From NCBI GenBank assembly GCA_008921705.1, contig VFFE01007583.1, forward strand, positions 3,761,201 through 3,825,200: DNA of 64,000 nt, in the 5' to 3' direction. The DNA comes from Burhinus oedicnemus. Its lineage: Eukaryota > Chordata > Aves > Charadriiformes > Burhinidae. Position 1 is the stretch's first letter; each line of letters begins with the position of its first letter. A model generated the notes under the pieces. It searched no databases. It saw only the letters and a program-made list of their open reading frames with translations, and was not told the DNA's origin. Both the position numbers and the translations under genes were made by a program. This document shows positions 35,956-50,789 of the stretch, in pieces.

Positions 35956-38900
35956 GTTTTGGGGTTTTTTTAAATGGGGAAACTCAAAAGCTATGTTGCT
36001 GTCTAGAGTGATTCCTACATCTGGGTACACGCCTCTCAAGTGTCCTAACACATGAGTCTGAAATCTGGCCATGCACTGGTCACCCTCCTGGCACGCATCC
36101 CACAGAAGGTTACTAGGGACCATGGTGCAGGGAACAGTTGTAGCTCGAGAGGCTGCACCACTTAGGTATTTGTGAAAATGCTACCTATAATCTGTGATGT
36201 GTCCTACAGAATTATACAAAGGTAGAATTATTGTCCAGCCTAATAAACCTCGGGTACACCCATAAAATACTGGATATCAAGTGCTTGGAGCCTTCAGCCA
36301 GCTCTCCCTCATCTGGGATTGCCCAAGGTCAAAAAGTAGGCTTTTTCTTCCGCAGACTAATGATGCAGAAGCAGGAAAGGAATGATATTTTTCCTCAGCT
36401 GGCCTTTTGCCATGCTACCATGCTGTTCCATGAGAGATGTAAAAATCCAAAGGCAACTACCTCAAGAAAAAAAATTGTAAGTTGTTTAAAATATCCAAAC
36501 CAGTTTTTAATTTCCCGCCACAATGCAGCCAGCATGGCAGAAGTTATCAGTGGTCTGAGAAAGGAAACAAGAGGGGCTCAGCCTGTACTATTTTTATAGG
36601 AAATGACTAAGTACTGAAAACTGTGTCACCTCCAGTTCAGCTTCGTAGCACTTCTCATACATGTTCAGTTATGAGGTGTGAAATCTCACTCCAAAACCAA
36701 ATTACTAGAGTATTCTTTTTTTTGTAATTCAAAAGATCTTCAGAAACATCTCAGCAAAAAGAAAAGCCTAGGCAAGAGTATGGATCTGACCCCTGAAATT
36801 CGACCTTCTATCCCAACTTTACCATCAACTGCCCACCCTCCCAGGACCAGCCTCACTCGCTGCTCTGTCATGCTGGCACCAGGTTGTAATTCCACTCATT
36901 GCACTGCCACGACCTGGGACTCTTGCCTGTACAAATCAGCATGGAGCTGGAAATTAGCCTTCCCCTTCTTCTAAAAGTCCAAGTGATACAGTGAATTGCT
37001 TCTCTGTACGAAGATCTAGACTAATTAGAAATCAGGAAATTAATTATTTCCTGGTTCTCAAAATGATCTAATCATTTGCTGCCAATATTTATTTTATTCC
37101 CTCATGTACCATCACCAAATCCTTTGTTTATGTTTATCTGTTTTATATTTTTCGATCTCACTTTTTAAGCTAAAGATACACATTGTTTAAAACAAATCCA
37201 AGTACTTTGAACCAAAGCAATCCCACTGCACCCTGGAAGAACACACATGACAATTTTTCCACAGCTATTAGAAAACCAAATTTGCTCTCCGGTCTCCAGA
37301 ATACTATTTATGGTTCAGATTCCACAGCAGAATTGATTACATCTCATTGTGCCCTACCTCACGCGTATCTCAGCCAGGAATTGTAAGGCTTAATTAATCA
37401 ATCATGTAGATATATTCTTAATTAGACTGTAAGCTCATTGGGGTGTGCTGTTGGTGTTTGTGCAGTGTCTGAAGCAACAGAGCTCTGTTCCTTTTCCAGG
37501 AACTCTGTGCCACAACACAAATTCATAGATAAAAACAACAAAACAATTGGAGAGAAATGGCAGTAGAAACACCCAAAGCTTAATTCAATCCCCTTCCCAG
37601 TCTCACATAAACAGTAACAGCTAATATGCACAGAGGAGACACAATTATACACAACTAGAACAAGATCTGTGCTGTGAAAACTGGCGCCAGGCATTCAGAG
37701 AGTGATCAAAATTTGGGCTCCCATAAGGGTTGATGATCTGTTCAGACCATCAGCATTGGCATTTCCTGCTCTCTCAGCATTTATGGAATATTTGAAAATG
37801 TCTAGCAGGCAAAGTTTCTGTCAAACTTCCTCTCTGCTTCTAGTCGCGTGTCCTAGACACTGTAAGCACCTCTTACTTGGAAGAATCCTTTTGTCGCTGT
37901 TTAAAGCATCTGCCCAGTTTATGTTTAAAGCACTTTTCAAATATTGCAAAGAAACAGACATTGTGCTGCATTTTTACCCAACCCGAAGGATTCTAAGCAT
38001 AGAAACACCCAAATGCGTGTCCTAGTGTGCTATTACACATTAGGAAACCTTCTTCTTTCCCATGAACTACCAAATTGCAACTTCTCATTGCTATGAAGCC
38101 AGAGAGAGTGCATAAGTACTACTCAATCCAGGATTCATAATGCACCTAAATTTCATACTAACACCCAGACAGTGTGGCTGGACTAAGAGTGAGGCAAATG
38201 GAAAGTGTGAAAAATCTTCCCCATTAAAATGCAAAGCAGCTCTACAGAAGTTGCTATTTCTTATTAGCTAAGGTAAACTTTAATATCTGTGCCGTGGCCA
38301 TGCTGCACTGTGGAGTACAGTGTGAGGTCAAGAAAGCAAATGAAATCCTGCTAACTCCACCACCTAGGAACACATACATCTGGAAATACAGTTTGGGCTG
38401 TTGGGTTATACATGCTGAAACAGGTCGCAGCCAGGCAAGTTTGTCAGAGGCTGCAACAAATGTGCAGATTTGGTCTTCAGAAAATTATCCTCTACCTGGG
38501 AAACCGGTCAGCGACCAGACACAAAAATATGGGAGTGACAAGTGATGCTTTGTTCATTTGGAAGACAGCATCTCAAGGAAAGTTGCTTCTGCCTTGTCCA
38601 ACAAAAAAGACAAAATCGTGCTAGCTAAATATTTCTGAGCAAGTAAGGCACTCAAATGCCTGTATCCTACTGGCAGGCCTTTTGACTCTTGGAAGCAGAC
38701 ATCAGGATTGTCTGCATGACAGCAGTGCCGAGAGCTCTCCTTGCCACCAGGACAAATGAAGCACGGCTCATCCACAACTTCAAATTCTGTTACCTCAAAG
38801 GCACCACAAAGTCCCAGTGAAGGTGATGTGAGCCACAGGCTCACGCCTTCAGGGTAACGTGCTTTTCAAGTGTTCATAGAAGAGAACGTTACAAGTTTCA

Positions 38901-41900
38901 TTTTCTGTTGTCATCTTTTTTATCGAATGAATGTGCAGTGGCTGTTAGTAGTGCAGGACCGTGGCACGCTGCGGCAAACCTTCCCAGCAAGTCTTGTAAA
39001 ATTTTTTCTGCTGATGCAAATGTGCTATTTGCTCGAGCTCCCCATTGCTATCTGATGAACTCCCATCTTATGCCTGAACGTGAAAAACACAAGCCGCAGC
39101 CCAGAATGTGTGGATCACTGTGTTCTCAGGAAGTATGCAACTAATATAACTATTTGTGCTCTGTCTCACTGAGGGTAAAAAAGAGGGGTGAAAAAAACCA
39201 CCATCGCACAGCAAACACCAGTCCTTGCACAGGAAGGCCAGGGATTGCATTTTGCTCAACTGCCCTGGCCTTTTTGAGGGGTTATATTTTGCACTCAGCT
39301 GTAGCTCCCCGAGACTTGCTTAAGGAGGTTCCCTGAATCACTGTCGCTTTCCAGGACGGCAGAGCAGAAGGGTCCATCACTACATCCGTTATAGTGATTT
39401 CTTTAATAGTGCCTTTGTATTTGTTAGGTCAGTTAGCTACTGAAACATCTCTAAGAAAGTTATCAAGTTAGGCATGCATCAGCTTTTAGTGGAAAGCTGT
39501 ATCTCAAATGAGAGATACTAGATATTATATCTGCATTTTCCATTAGATTATTTCAATACATCAGCTATCTATCCCTCTGCCGTGAGGACCAGATGTCATC
39601 CAAAGCTTCACAATGCAATCCTAAATTTGGTATAGGACTGTAAAAGAATCTTCTGGAAAAAACATTTCATTGACATATCTCTCACTCTCCATTACAGACC
39701 TTAGCTGAATAACGCTGTAATAAATTAAGTGAATAAAACATCTGAAAGTGGGAATGAACAGGACTTATGAACTGCAGAGGAGCATCCCAAAAGTCCGTGT
39801 ATCCCTTCACTCCTGAGCCAGCAGCGGCAGGCAGGAGACCCTCTCCAGGGCATCGCCTCAGGTGAGGAATGCCAGTGGGAAGGACTGAGAGGGGGTGCAT
39901 GTCTCTGTCTCCTTTCCCCAGCTCCCCCTTTCTTCAGGAACTCCTTGGTGGACCTTTTAGTACCATGACCCCATCTCCCTTCACAGCTGCCTCAGCCCGG
40001 CAGCTCTACACAGACTGTAAAAGCCGCAGTGGGTACAAGTGGGTCTTCCTCAGCTGCTGCCCACTTCCCAAATGGAATTTACACTTAGGTTTCTTATAGG
40101 GATACAGATAAATTAGCAGGAACTAACCTTTTCCTCTTTTAGGTTTGAAAAAAAAAAGAAAATTATGATGTGTTTATTTTGTAGAGTATATGTTTGATAG
40201 GTCTTTTCTTTCCCTCTTAAAAAGAATGAAAAGCTCAGCCTTCAAGATAAATGCTTTTTTTGCATACGTGTGCTGTTTTTTAGTTTTTTTACACAGAGGA
40301 ATTTGACTTTGCAGGCATCTGATTTTATGTGTGCTGACAGACATATCTTTTTATGTACATATGTATATGTATGTGCATTTACACATGTGAAAGACAGAAA
40401 ATGGAATAAATGGCTCCTGTTGGCTGGAAAATGCATTGCCATTTCAAAGGGAGTATTAAAGAGAAGAAATGAATTACAAAAAGTTTTAGAAATGAAAAAT
40501 ATTTTTGCATTGTCTCCTTAACACCAAGGGCTAAATCATGTATTGTATAGATCATTCTCTTTCATGGCACAGAGGAAAGAGATTAGCAATGGTTACACTG
40601 TATAGTGAATGTACAGACTCATTAATGTGTAATTACAGAACAAACAATATCAGACTTCTCTAATCTGTTTTGCAAGGAAAGAAAAAAATTCCACTTAACA
40701 CCACAATAAGCCCATGATAGGATACCAATTTTACTAGGATCTACTAGCAATGTGGTGGTTAAGATTAAACAAATGTGTTGCTACACCAGAGGTAATGCCT
40801 CATTACTATTATTCCTTCCTCGTCTTTTACATGCGTTGAGCTCCAAAGCCACTGAAGTCTTTTGCTAGCACAATTATTATTTCTCATTTTTATTTCTACT
40901 TGCCATTATGTGGACAAATGGACAGGAAGCTCAACCTCTCCCCAGAAAAGCCCAGTTCCCATTTGACTTCTAGATAATTTGCTGTAGGTCCACACCTGCA
41001 GCAGATGAAGTCCCAGCGACCACTCTGGCCATCAGGGCTTCCCCACCTCCCCTCCTTAGTCCAACGACAGTAGATGCTAGTTACAAAATTATTTGGATTC
41101 TGGGAGGAAAAAGGATGAAGCCTGACTGAGAAAGGAAAGTGCCTTGTCAGTGCGGAAGGGCTGTTCTCACCTCTTTGCTGATGGCTTCAGCCTGGGGAAA
41201 CTGGGAGGGGTGCTCTGCTCAGCAGAGATGGCAACATTCACAGCCTGAATTGTGAACACAGCCTGACTTGTGAATACAGTCAGCTGGGGTTTGGGGTAGG
41301 GATGGATCATGGACAATTTGACACTTCCCTCGACCACATAGGTGTCTTTCCCTTTGCAAATCTGGGCACAAAACTGGGTCTCAGTCCACCTCACAATAAG
41401 GCAAGCTAATTTTTCATAGTGAATTCTACATGTGCATGTGTTGTTCTCCTCTGATAATAAATTCTAATATGGAAAGATCCGGCAAAATATCTCTGAAACC
41501 CAGATGCAGCATGAGGGGTGCAGGAACAGCAGTGTTCCCTAGCTGGCAGTCGCCATTTCGGTGCTAATGAAACCATCCTGCTTCAACGCCAACCACTGCC
41601 ACCACTTCCGAGCATTGCAACACATATTCACAGCAGGAAAAAACAGGCTCAATAACTCAGTCCATATAATGCTGAGGTGCACAGTACTGTGAATGAGAAG
41701 GGACTGATCTCCCTCAAAAAAACCCCTAAGCCATCATTAAAAATCAGAACGCGAAGCTCTTAGCTTAGACAAAAACCACCAAAGATTTGGGAAGTTCAAA
41801 TCCATAGTGGGGATGGTGGCTGATCACAGCTTCTTACAAATACAGGATGCTTTTAAATGATGAAATATGGAGAATGAATATTTCCTCTTCTATTAATTGC

Positions 41901-42224
41901 AACACAAGCTGAAAGTGTCACCAACTTTAGTTAAAACCCACCTTTCCATTGCATTAAACATTTCTGTTACATTACTTAATCAGCAGGGAGGGCAAAATTA
42001 TGCACAGATACTATTATATTAGCAATTCCTTTTAAAGTGCTCAATTTTTTATTTTATTTTTTAAAAAAGGAGGGGTCAGGGAGCAGGTGAGTTCTTATGT
42101 CGTTCCATAAACTAATCTAGAAGTTATTGAAAACTCTGGTACAAGCCACTTCCTCAGAAGTAACATTTCAAGGGTAAAAAAAAAGGCTTTTGTGAAAGTT
42201 CTCCTTACTCTTCAGTCTCTTCTC

Positions 42225-42243
42225 TTTTTTTTTTTTTTTTTTT
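42225..42243. repeat. Poly-T run
   Basis: Nineteen consecutive Ts in intron 3. Confidence 0.95.
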
Positions 42244-45200
42244 CTCTTCAAGCTCTGATACATGGCTTGGAAGAGTGGAAGTCATTCTGTGACATTTCTC
42301 CACTTTTGCTACATTTATTACACTTCTCAAAAGAGATAATTTTGGACTATCTTTGGGGGAGTAGAAACAGGGGAAATGGAAGGTGAAAACCAAGAGCAAA
42401 TCATGGACCTTAACATTTATTTTTGGATCAGCCTTGTTTTTGTTGGCAATGAAGAGTAATTGTGTGTTTGCTCTGCATTTCCTAATTCTCTGCAAACCTT
42501 CAATGAGGTTCTTAATCCCATTTTTGGGTATGGATTTTGGCATGTTAGGGTTGAAGTCTTATTTACATCAAAGGAGTAGGAGTTACTCACTTCCAAAAAT
42601 CCCATTTGGTGCCTGTGGTGTTACTGTGGCTGATGGTGGAACAATAGATTAAATACCTTCTTGGGATCTCTTCTTATGCCTATAACTTAGACAGCTAAAT
42701 GCTTCTGGGCAACATGTCCCTAAACTGCAATGGATACAAGAACTAGGCACTATTCCTAACTTAAAAATGTGTAAAAACCAAAGAAAGAGAAGTACACACC
42801 AAATGAGTTACTTTACTAGGAATTACGTTCTCTGCACGTGCACCTTTACAACACAGAATTCACTTACTAGGCAGGGAGGGAGCAGCAGAAAGTGTCTCAC
42901 ATTGCAGGCTTCAGGTCTAACCTGTTTTTGGGCTGCTGCTCTGCTAGCTCACTTGTTCAGGGAGGCAGCTAGATGAGGCAGGACAGAGTTTCCAACAAGC
43001 TGTCTCTGGAGGCCAAAATCTTGAGGTGCTGACTGCTCCACCGTCACAAGTTAACAACTTGTTGTGATCACACTTCTTCACCATAAATGACATGCTGAGG
43101 GTGAGCCTGCACTGGCTGCTATGGCATGCCCACCTACTGCACGTGGGGCAAAGCTTTTTCCAGAAAAAACATCTTTTGAGGCTTCAAGAAACCTCATGTA
43201 CTGAGCTCAATGAGAAAGGTTTGAGGACAACTCTCTGTCCTGCTGCAATGAGTGGTGTTTGGTCCTGACTTTAGGACTACAGCTCCAAAAAGGAGCTCTC
43301 TCCATCCCCCGCTTTTTACCATAAAGGGCTTGTTCTACACAGGGGAAACCTGTGGTGGCATGGCCATGCTGTAAATCCTTCCCTGCAAATCTCTAATGCG
43401 GGGATGCAGCCACAGTGACACTGTGTTTGCACATTTTGCAGTGGGACAGAGCCTGAGGAGCTCGCACCTGAGGGGAGAGCATCACTGCAGGTCCTCCGCA
43501 GCCAGAAACTGTCTCCTCCCAGGGAGCACCATAGTGGGAGTTGAAATTACAGAAATGTGAGGAGAGGCTAAACAAAATCAGAACAGCATCTTGCTCCGAA
43601 ACAGCACCTCTGTAGAGGCAGGTGGTCCCTATACTGCTCCTCAGTCCGGCGGTTAAGTTTTCACTCAGGGTGCACTCCTGAAGAGCACTCAGGTTGAACA
43701 AGAACTTGCTGAAGGGAAAAAGCAAGCCTACAACATAGAGCAAACAAGAAATTATACAGAATAGAGGGATGGCTGGTGTTGGGAGGTCCATCCAACCTTC
43801 TGATGCAGAGTCATTCCCTTAAAATAACCTGAGGTTTAGCAAGCTGCAGTTATAGAGGTCCTCCCCAGCTTAAAATATGCCCCCCTTCCAGCCAAAGCCC
43901 TGTATTTCTGAATTGTGCTGCAGCCACGTCTGAGATCCTGCTAGATAATTTTAACTCCCGAGCTAGAATGGAGCTTATCTCTGAGGCACATCTCTTCTGC
44001 TCAGATAAAGACAACTTCCTCTAACTGAAGATTAGATCAGCAGGCGCAGTATCCGTACCTAAAAGCCACACAGCTAAACACACTGCATCTCTCCAGTTAA
44101 AACAACGCTCGCTGCTTTCTCAGCGCTGAAGAAACAAAACTTGCACAGCTCCCGGGCTTTCCCTAGCTTTTGCACTGATGTTCCCCTCTGAAAACAGCAG
44201 TACCCAGCAGGCACTCATGAAATTGGCCACAGCTCTACAAGCTCCACAGCTCTGGAGAAATAAGGGGAAAAAAACAGCTTTACCACCCACAGCAACGTCA
44301 CGTTGCCACATAGGGGCAACAGAAACCATACTTCTACCAAATGGGCAAGCAGAGGAAAAACTCCTCACAAGATGAAATAGACATTGCTAGAAAAGTACGG
44401 CTCTCTTTTAGGATCAATTCTCTTCTCAAGGATTTGATTTTATAATGCTCTCTGGTTGCATGAGAGGACCAATTTTTATGTGCCTGCTTACCCAGTGGCT
44501 CTGCACCCACTTTGCACAGGCTGAGTTAACTGCGCTAACACAACACAGCCTACACTGGGACTGCGGTGGCTTTCCTTTCCATACTGGCTTGCCCTCCCTT
44601 CGAGAAACTACTTGCAAGTTTGTTTTGAAAATGTTCACCCTCCATTACTTGCAGCAAGCATTTTTAAATTTGATAAAGGAATTTCCCTTCAGAAGGGGGC
44701 TGTTTTCCATTGGCCTTGTGAAAATTCATGCACATTTTTCTAATTTCTAAGTCATTACATTGAGCAGAACTTGTCTCTGGCAGTGTGGCTAATTCCTCAG
44801 CTTCCCAGTGGCCTTGTATACCTGGGCCTTCTGCACCTCCTTCTAGCACACTTTCACACTATGCACATGCAAAACATACCTTTAAAGCCTGGTATATACT
44901 GTATAGCCCATACTGCATATATAAGTTCATTCATGAAATTCGTCACATGCCTTCTCCCGCTAAACCACCCCTGTCCTCCTCTATACAAATTCCCAGAGGA
45001 GTTTTGCATACAAAATGAAAACAATCCTGACAAAAATGTCTCCTCCGTTCCCTGTAAAACCAGGTAAGTCACACTGGCAGGGTCTCAGAGCATGCAATAG
45101 CAGGCCATACTGGGGACTGGTACTTTGGGGCTAGAACTAGGGGCTTCAGACCAGACAAGAGGGGAGATTCCCAACTTCCCTATTTTTAAAAGTTCCTAAA

Positions 45201-48200
45201 ATATTTTAGTTACAAGCTTTTCAATTCCTTCAGAAGCCTCCTCAGTTGGACTTTCAAGCCCTGTTTCATTGTGGAGGGTTAAAGACAATCCTTAAAGCTC
45301 CTCAAACCATCTTGAAACAAATGTTCTCTCTGCTCTCAGAGCCAGTAAGGCTACATCAAGTGAGACAGCAATTATTGGCAATTATTTACAAAGGCTCATG
45401 AGTTCCTACACACTTTCATACCTTTGAGCAACAGAGATGTCCATCTGAAACCTGAGCAAGTAAAACACATTACACAGCCATCCAGGTTACTTTAGTTCTC
45501 TGAATGATTATGTGTCCACACACACACATGCTACATGTGCGTTTTATTACTCATACACAACACACTGCCTTTATAGCCACTGAACTCCTACAGGAGGAGT
45601 GTGCAAAGACGTGTAGCTCTGTCAGCCTTTCCTCATCCCTTTCCCTGCTCTACAGAAGTGCCAGGGCAGCAGCAGGCTGGACCTGTGTCAAGTAACAGGA
45701 CTGATTTTGCAAGCTGGGGTGGGGCACTTCCCCTTTTGGCTTTACTCCCTTCTCCCCTCCATCTGCAGCCTTTCCACGCTTTTACTCTGCCTCCACCCAG
45801 ATACGTGTGAGTTGCAGCAGACTGATGTAATGGCAAGCTGGTGTGGTTGGCCTGGTGGCCCCTCAGCAAAGCTTGTGTCCATGCTCTCAAATGATTGAGC
45901 TCCTTTTAAGGAAAGAAAGCACTGAAGCACGTCAGAGTGAGGACACTTTCCTGCACCAGTAACTAGCTACCTGTGTAGGTTACCACCTCTGAATGCCCAT
46001 GGCCAAGAGAGAAGACCCCAAAATGTGAAAGCACTATCAGGTTCCCAGTGATGCCAGCCACTGAGGCTCTGCAGCTACACAGGTTTCTGCTTCAATAACT
46101 GGGTTGTGGGAGGGAGATAACATCAGTCACTTGACATTTCCCACTGGAGGAGAAAAATGTCAAAAAGCTCTTTCCTTTTATTGTCTCTTCCCATACTAGT
46201 GTCCTTTATTTTAAACAAATAGAGAGTCTCTAACTTCATATAAATCTCATCTGTCTTCTACTGATGTCTAGGATCACCTTGACTTGTTACTCTGGCCACC
46301 TTCCGTCAGTTGTCCAACAGTTTCAACCCAATTTTGTGAGATGAGCTCTCCCTACCTCTTCCACGCAGAAAGAATACCTGTACGCATTATATATTCCAGG
46401 TCCAGCCTGTGATCTGCGACTACGGTGGTGATCACTTTTTCCAGTGGGAAACCCCTGACTTCTGTTGGAAGTCTAAATGGTCATCTTCAGCATCAGACAG
46501 CCGCCTGTGCAGAAATGGTGAGCCCTCAGCCTCTTTCTGAGGCCAGTAACCCTGTGAGATGGCTTTTTGGTTTTTACCCATCGATGGCCAGCTATGGTAC
46601 AGGCAGTTATGGAAAAAGGAAGGTACTGCTTGCCTTTCTAGGCAAATGCAACCACCGCAGCAAATGGCTTTTTCTGCACGAAGTAGGGTCCAACCTATAG
46701 CTCACTGAATCATTAGCTTCCCACATGGGGCTTGAATTAGGATACAGTCCCAGGGCAGAAACAGCCCTAAATTGCAACCGTCTACCACATACAGGATGTT
46801 CAGTACCGATTATCCACAAAAGGGGCATGCAACATTTAACCTAAAACTTGAATGGAGACAGTAAGAATCAGCTCCTATGTTATAGGTTAGCATGGGAAAT
46901 AGGGCTGCCCGTCCAAATTAGGCTGCAAAGCACTAATTCTTAATGGAACAGAATTTCAGTGGGATGTGTATTTCTAAATAACTTAGATCAAAATTTCAAA
47001 AGGATATTTAGGAAAGATGGTAAAACAGAGTCTTTAGTGCCTTAAAGAGCTGTGAAAAACTAGCTCTTTGCTTGGCTGAAAACATTCCCTGTGTTTTCTA
47101 GAAAAAATAAATGTAGAGCAGGTGGGTGAGCAGAGTAAAAAAATAAAATAATAAAAAAGTTATAGGTGCCAGATTAGCCTCAGAAGGAAATTTAGGGTGA
47201 AGAGGACAAGGAAGTAAGAAGACCTAGTGGACAGAGCAGCAGGAATGAAGTTTGCTGAAGGAAGCTGCTCAACACATAGTGGCATTCTGGGAGTTACAAC
47301 ATTAAAAACACAGCAAACTTACCAAGGAAATGAAGAGACAGCAGTGACCAGAACACATCTTTTAATTTGTTTCTGCTTTGATGTGCTGCTTGGGATTATT
47401 ACTAGAAACTGTTGATGACTTTACTTCCACAAATGACCTTTTCACACCTGCTTATCATTTTTGCATGGATCAGAAGCAACCCATGTCTTGGGTGCCTTTG
47501 TCTGGGGACACAAGTCAAAGCATACATTTCATGAACCTCTGGACGCCTCCCTTATGAAATTTGTACCCTCTCTAGTAATTTTAAGTGAGACACTCAAAAT
47601 CTGAAGGCACCCAATAAAATCTGGTAAGTAAATTGAGTACTTTAACTTCTGAAGTCTACTACACCTTCAAGTAGGAGAGATGTTTCAAACAGTTCTATCA
47701 GGTCTATAGCACCATGTTCAAGTTTCAGTCTAGGGTTGGAAGAAGCAAGAAAGCAGATTTTTGAAAATACACAGAGGAGCTAGAGCCTATCTTTCTTTTC
47801 TAAAAATAGCTTATTTCCCCTAATCTTTGACCTTTAAAATGCTAAATTTATGAAAAAGGTAATTAAACTTTTGACTCCAGGGTTGAAGGTTTCACGAGGT
47901 GTTACTACAAATCTGAGCAAGCAAACGGTCATTTGAACATTTCTATCTCACAGGCTGATTAAATTTTCTCACCTAATTTTAGTAAGATGAGGCAAATACT
48001 TAATTTTCTCATTTAACAAACTGCAATTTCCATTGTTAGCTCTGTAACACTATATGTACAAAAAAGTCCTCCAGAGCCTAGTGGCCTTCTTTGATAAAGG
48101 TCTGACTCAAATTATCCTTCCTCAGTGCATTCTGTACGGACAGCTGATCTCTCAGGGTGTTAAGTGGAATGCACTGTAAATCATGTGTTGAAATAGAGCA

Positions 48201-49596
48201 AAGTGCATAGGGGATTCCCTTTTGATGAAGGAAGCAGATGGGACATTAAGAAAGGCATAAAGAGAAAAATTGATGCCTGGTTGTATATGCTCATGTGCAT
48301 CGCCTATCAGTTATCATAGGCCACAGTCTCCCAGGTATGAGATATATGTATTATCAGTGAATCTTTACAATACTCTCCCACCTATCTATCATTCTTCAAA
48401 CTACTTTTTCAGATCATCCTTTTCCACCTAAGTTTGGTGATAAATAGAGATGAGAAACAGATCTTAGGACTTAGAGATGACAGCCTTGTGCTGAACTCCA
48501 AGCCTGTCTACACTGCCACGCCACTGCATACATAGAAAGACAGTCCCTTTCATCCCTAAGACATCTATGGGATCACACAGGCCAAACACCACTCCTAAGG
48601 CATTGGTTTATCCCTAACAGATTTTCTTTTGATGATGATCCAGAACATGCATAGCAATCATACAGCTCCTGATATGTTTGGGGCATGCGTTCAGACCCTT
48701 TTTGGAAAAAAGAAGAATTAACTTTTTCAGTATACTGTTTTCAAAAGTTAGTTTAGGGCTAGAAAACGGAGCAATAGAACAGGTAAGAGTGTATGCAGCT
48801 TTACAGAAAAGACAAACATTGCAAGCGCTGGAGTTGATACCTACAGTTAAGATAATCCATAAAACAGAGTACTGTGAATTGTCTTTATTTCTATTGACTA
48901 TGGTAAATGTCTCACCACAAGATGTGACCCTTCAAAACCAAAGAGCTATGGGTAGAGAAAGTGGCTGTAGAAAAAATGTTGAAGTCAGGACATGGAAAAT
49001 CTAATTTATTGCTGAGTGCACAAAGTAAAACTAATGAGAACAACAGATGGAACTTATCATATTTAGGAGAGCAAAGATAACATTTTCTCCTTCACTGATT
49101 ACAGTAACTTTTAATATGTGTTTATACTGATATATAATTGAACTATTGGGAGAATTGTTACATCATCAACAAATGTAAATTTCATCTTTGCTACTTCTGT
49201 ATATTTGTGAGGTGAAGTAAGTTCAATGCAATCAAAAATCCTGTGTGTTTGGGTTTGAACAAGGGATTTTTTTTTTTAATTATTATTATTTTTTAAATCA
49301 AGGCTTAAATATTTTGTAGGGCTTAGTTACTGTGGGAGAAAGAAGGCTTAACACCTTTTACTGAGTTGATACACAAGCAGTAAAGTCAAGATTTTGTCCA
49401 AAGAGCTTTGGACTGAAAAACAAAGCACTAGGGTAAGGGATCAGATTATTAAAAAACATTTTTAAAAATTGATTTATTCATAAGGTGTGTCAATATGCAT
49501 GTAAGAGCTGAACTTCACGCTCACATTTTTGGTAAGAGGGATCAAGTGGTATATAAAGTGAAGATGTATAAAATACTGCATTATCTACTTGCTAGT

Positions 49597-49740
49597 GCTG
49601 GAGTTTGGGAGTAGGCTCTATTCCTAATGCTGACACCATCCTGCTGTATTACCTTGACTTGGTTATTTTGCCTTCTGTACCTCTCTTTCCACCTACTCTC
49701 CTTTATTGGACTTCCTTAGACAATAAACCTTTAAAGGCAC
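49597..49740 (+). mobile_element. MIR-like SINE fragment
   Basis: CTCTATTCCTAATGCTGACA, CTGCTGTATTACCTTGACTT and CTTCTGTACCTCTCTTTCC fall in the order of the MIR B-box and core blocks, heavily diverged. Lies in intron 3. Confidence 0.5.
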
Positions 49741-50316
49741 TTGCAATCTTTGTGCAAACAGTCTTCCACCCTGACCCTCATTCTTACAATAGGAATGTAA
49801 AAATGATGAGCAATACTTTTATTTGTGGATAAGAAAACATATTTTGATAGTGACTCCTCTCCTGAAATATTTTTATCATATAGGTCATTGATCACAGCAT
49901 TCTGGGAGTCACTGTGCATTTTTTTTCTCCCTTGTCTCTGCCCCTGCCAGTAAACAAGCATCATGCTCAAGTAATATTATCTAGTCTTTTTTAGTGGACT
50001 ACATGTGAGCTGACGAATGCAGTGGTCAGCAGTGTTCCTAGTCCTTGGTATGGAGTCTGGGATCACTAAGAAGAATCAGCATTTTGCAAAATCACCTCTG
50101 GACAATAATTAATTTTAATCCAACAGACTTTATCAATTGTGGACTTTTACCTAGAAGAACAAAATCCAAGTGTTTTCTGAAGTTGTCCCAGTTAAAAAAC
50201 AAGGATAAATGAAGATCAGATATTGGAATCTGAAACATATGTATACTATGTGCGTTCTAGTATGGCATTTCTGGAGAAATCTGAAGAGCAAATAACATTG
50301 AAGATAGCATTTAGAT

Positions 50317-50407
50317 TAAAAATAAAAAAAAATAAAATAAAAATAAAAAAAATAAAAATAAAAATAAAAATAAAAATAAAAATAAAATAAAAATAAAAAT
50401 AAAAATA
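50317..50407. repeat. AAAAT-type A-rich microsatellite
   Basis: About 90 bases of AAAAT/AAAT units in intron 3, beginning about 380 bases downstream of the exon 3 donor in the direction of transcription, where it is U-rich. Confidence 0.95.
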
Positions 50408-50789
50408 CCTGAGAGTTTACTGAATCTTTATCAAATCTCAGTTCAGATAATTTTGACCTGGAACCACATATTTAATTCCATTTCCTATGCAGAATGAAAA
50501 CCACCTTTCATGGGGACAATTTCATGCAATCAGTCATACTTTAGAAATAAAATAAATAGTAGGATCTTTATAATTTCTCTGTGGATGAAAAGGCTTGCTG
50601 TCCTTTAAAATTCCTTTCCCAAAGAGAAAGTTGCAGAAAACCCACTAGGCACCTAAGTAATCCTGTGCTGAAAAAGATGAAAAGGCACAGAACCTGTTTG
50701 TATATCAGCTTGTTATATAGCACTTTAACATTATTGGCATATTATATTATATACTAGTATTTCTTATCAGAGGGGACTAATCATCTTAC

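Larger units (their letters stand above)
21231..50789 (-). other. IKZF1: IKZF1 intron 3 (29.6 kb, hosts the optional exons)
   Basis: The largest intron. It holds exon 3B (23,348-23,407), the candidate cassette (25,717-25,854), a CpG-enriched patch (about 27,860-28,000), paired hairpins (31,045-31,086), a TTAA run (31,942-31,962), a palindrome plus compound microsatellite (32,785-32,920) and a TTG-rich run (33,041-33,074). It also holds a MIR-like SINE (35,776-35,955), a 19-base T run (42,225-42,243), a second MIR-like fragment (49,597-49,740) and an A-rich microsatellite (50,317-50,407). Many open frames of 60-132 codons have no recognisable content. Mammalian IKZF1 carries lymphoid enhancers in its introns; none can be identified here from sequence alone. 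Confidence 0.8.

Noticed and set aside
43393..43791. 132-codon minus-strand open frame with a hydrophobic start
   Set aside because: The longest non-Ikaros frame, but low complexity of signals, no homology recognised and no exon context; its phase and boundaries do not fit IKZF1 splicing.
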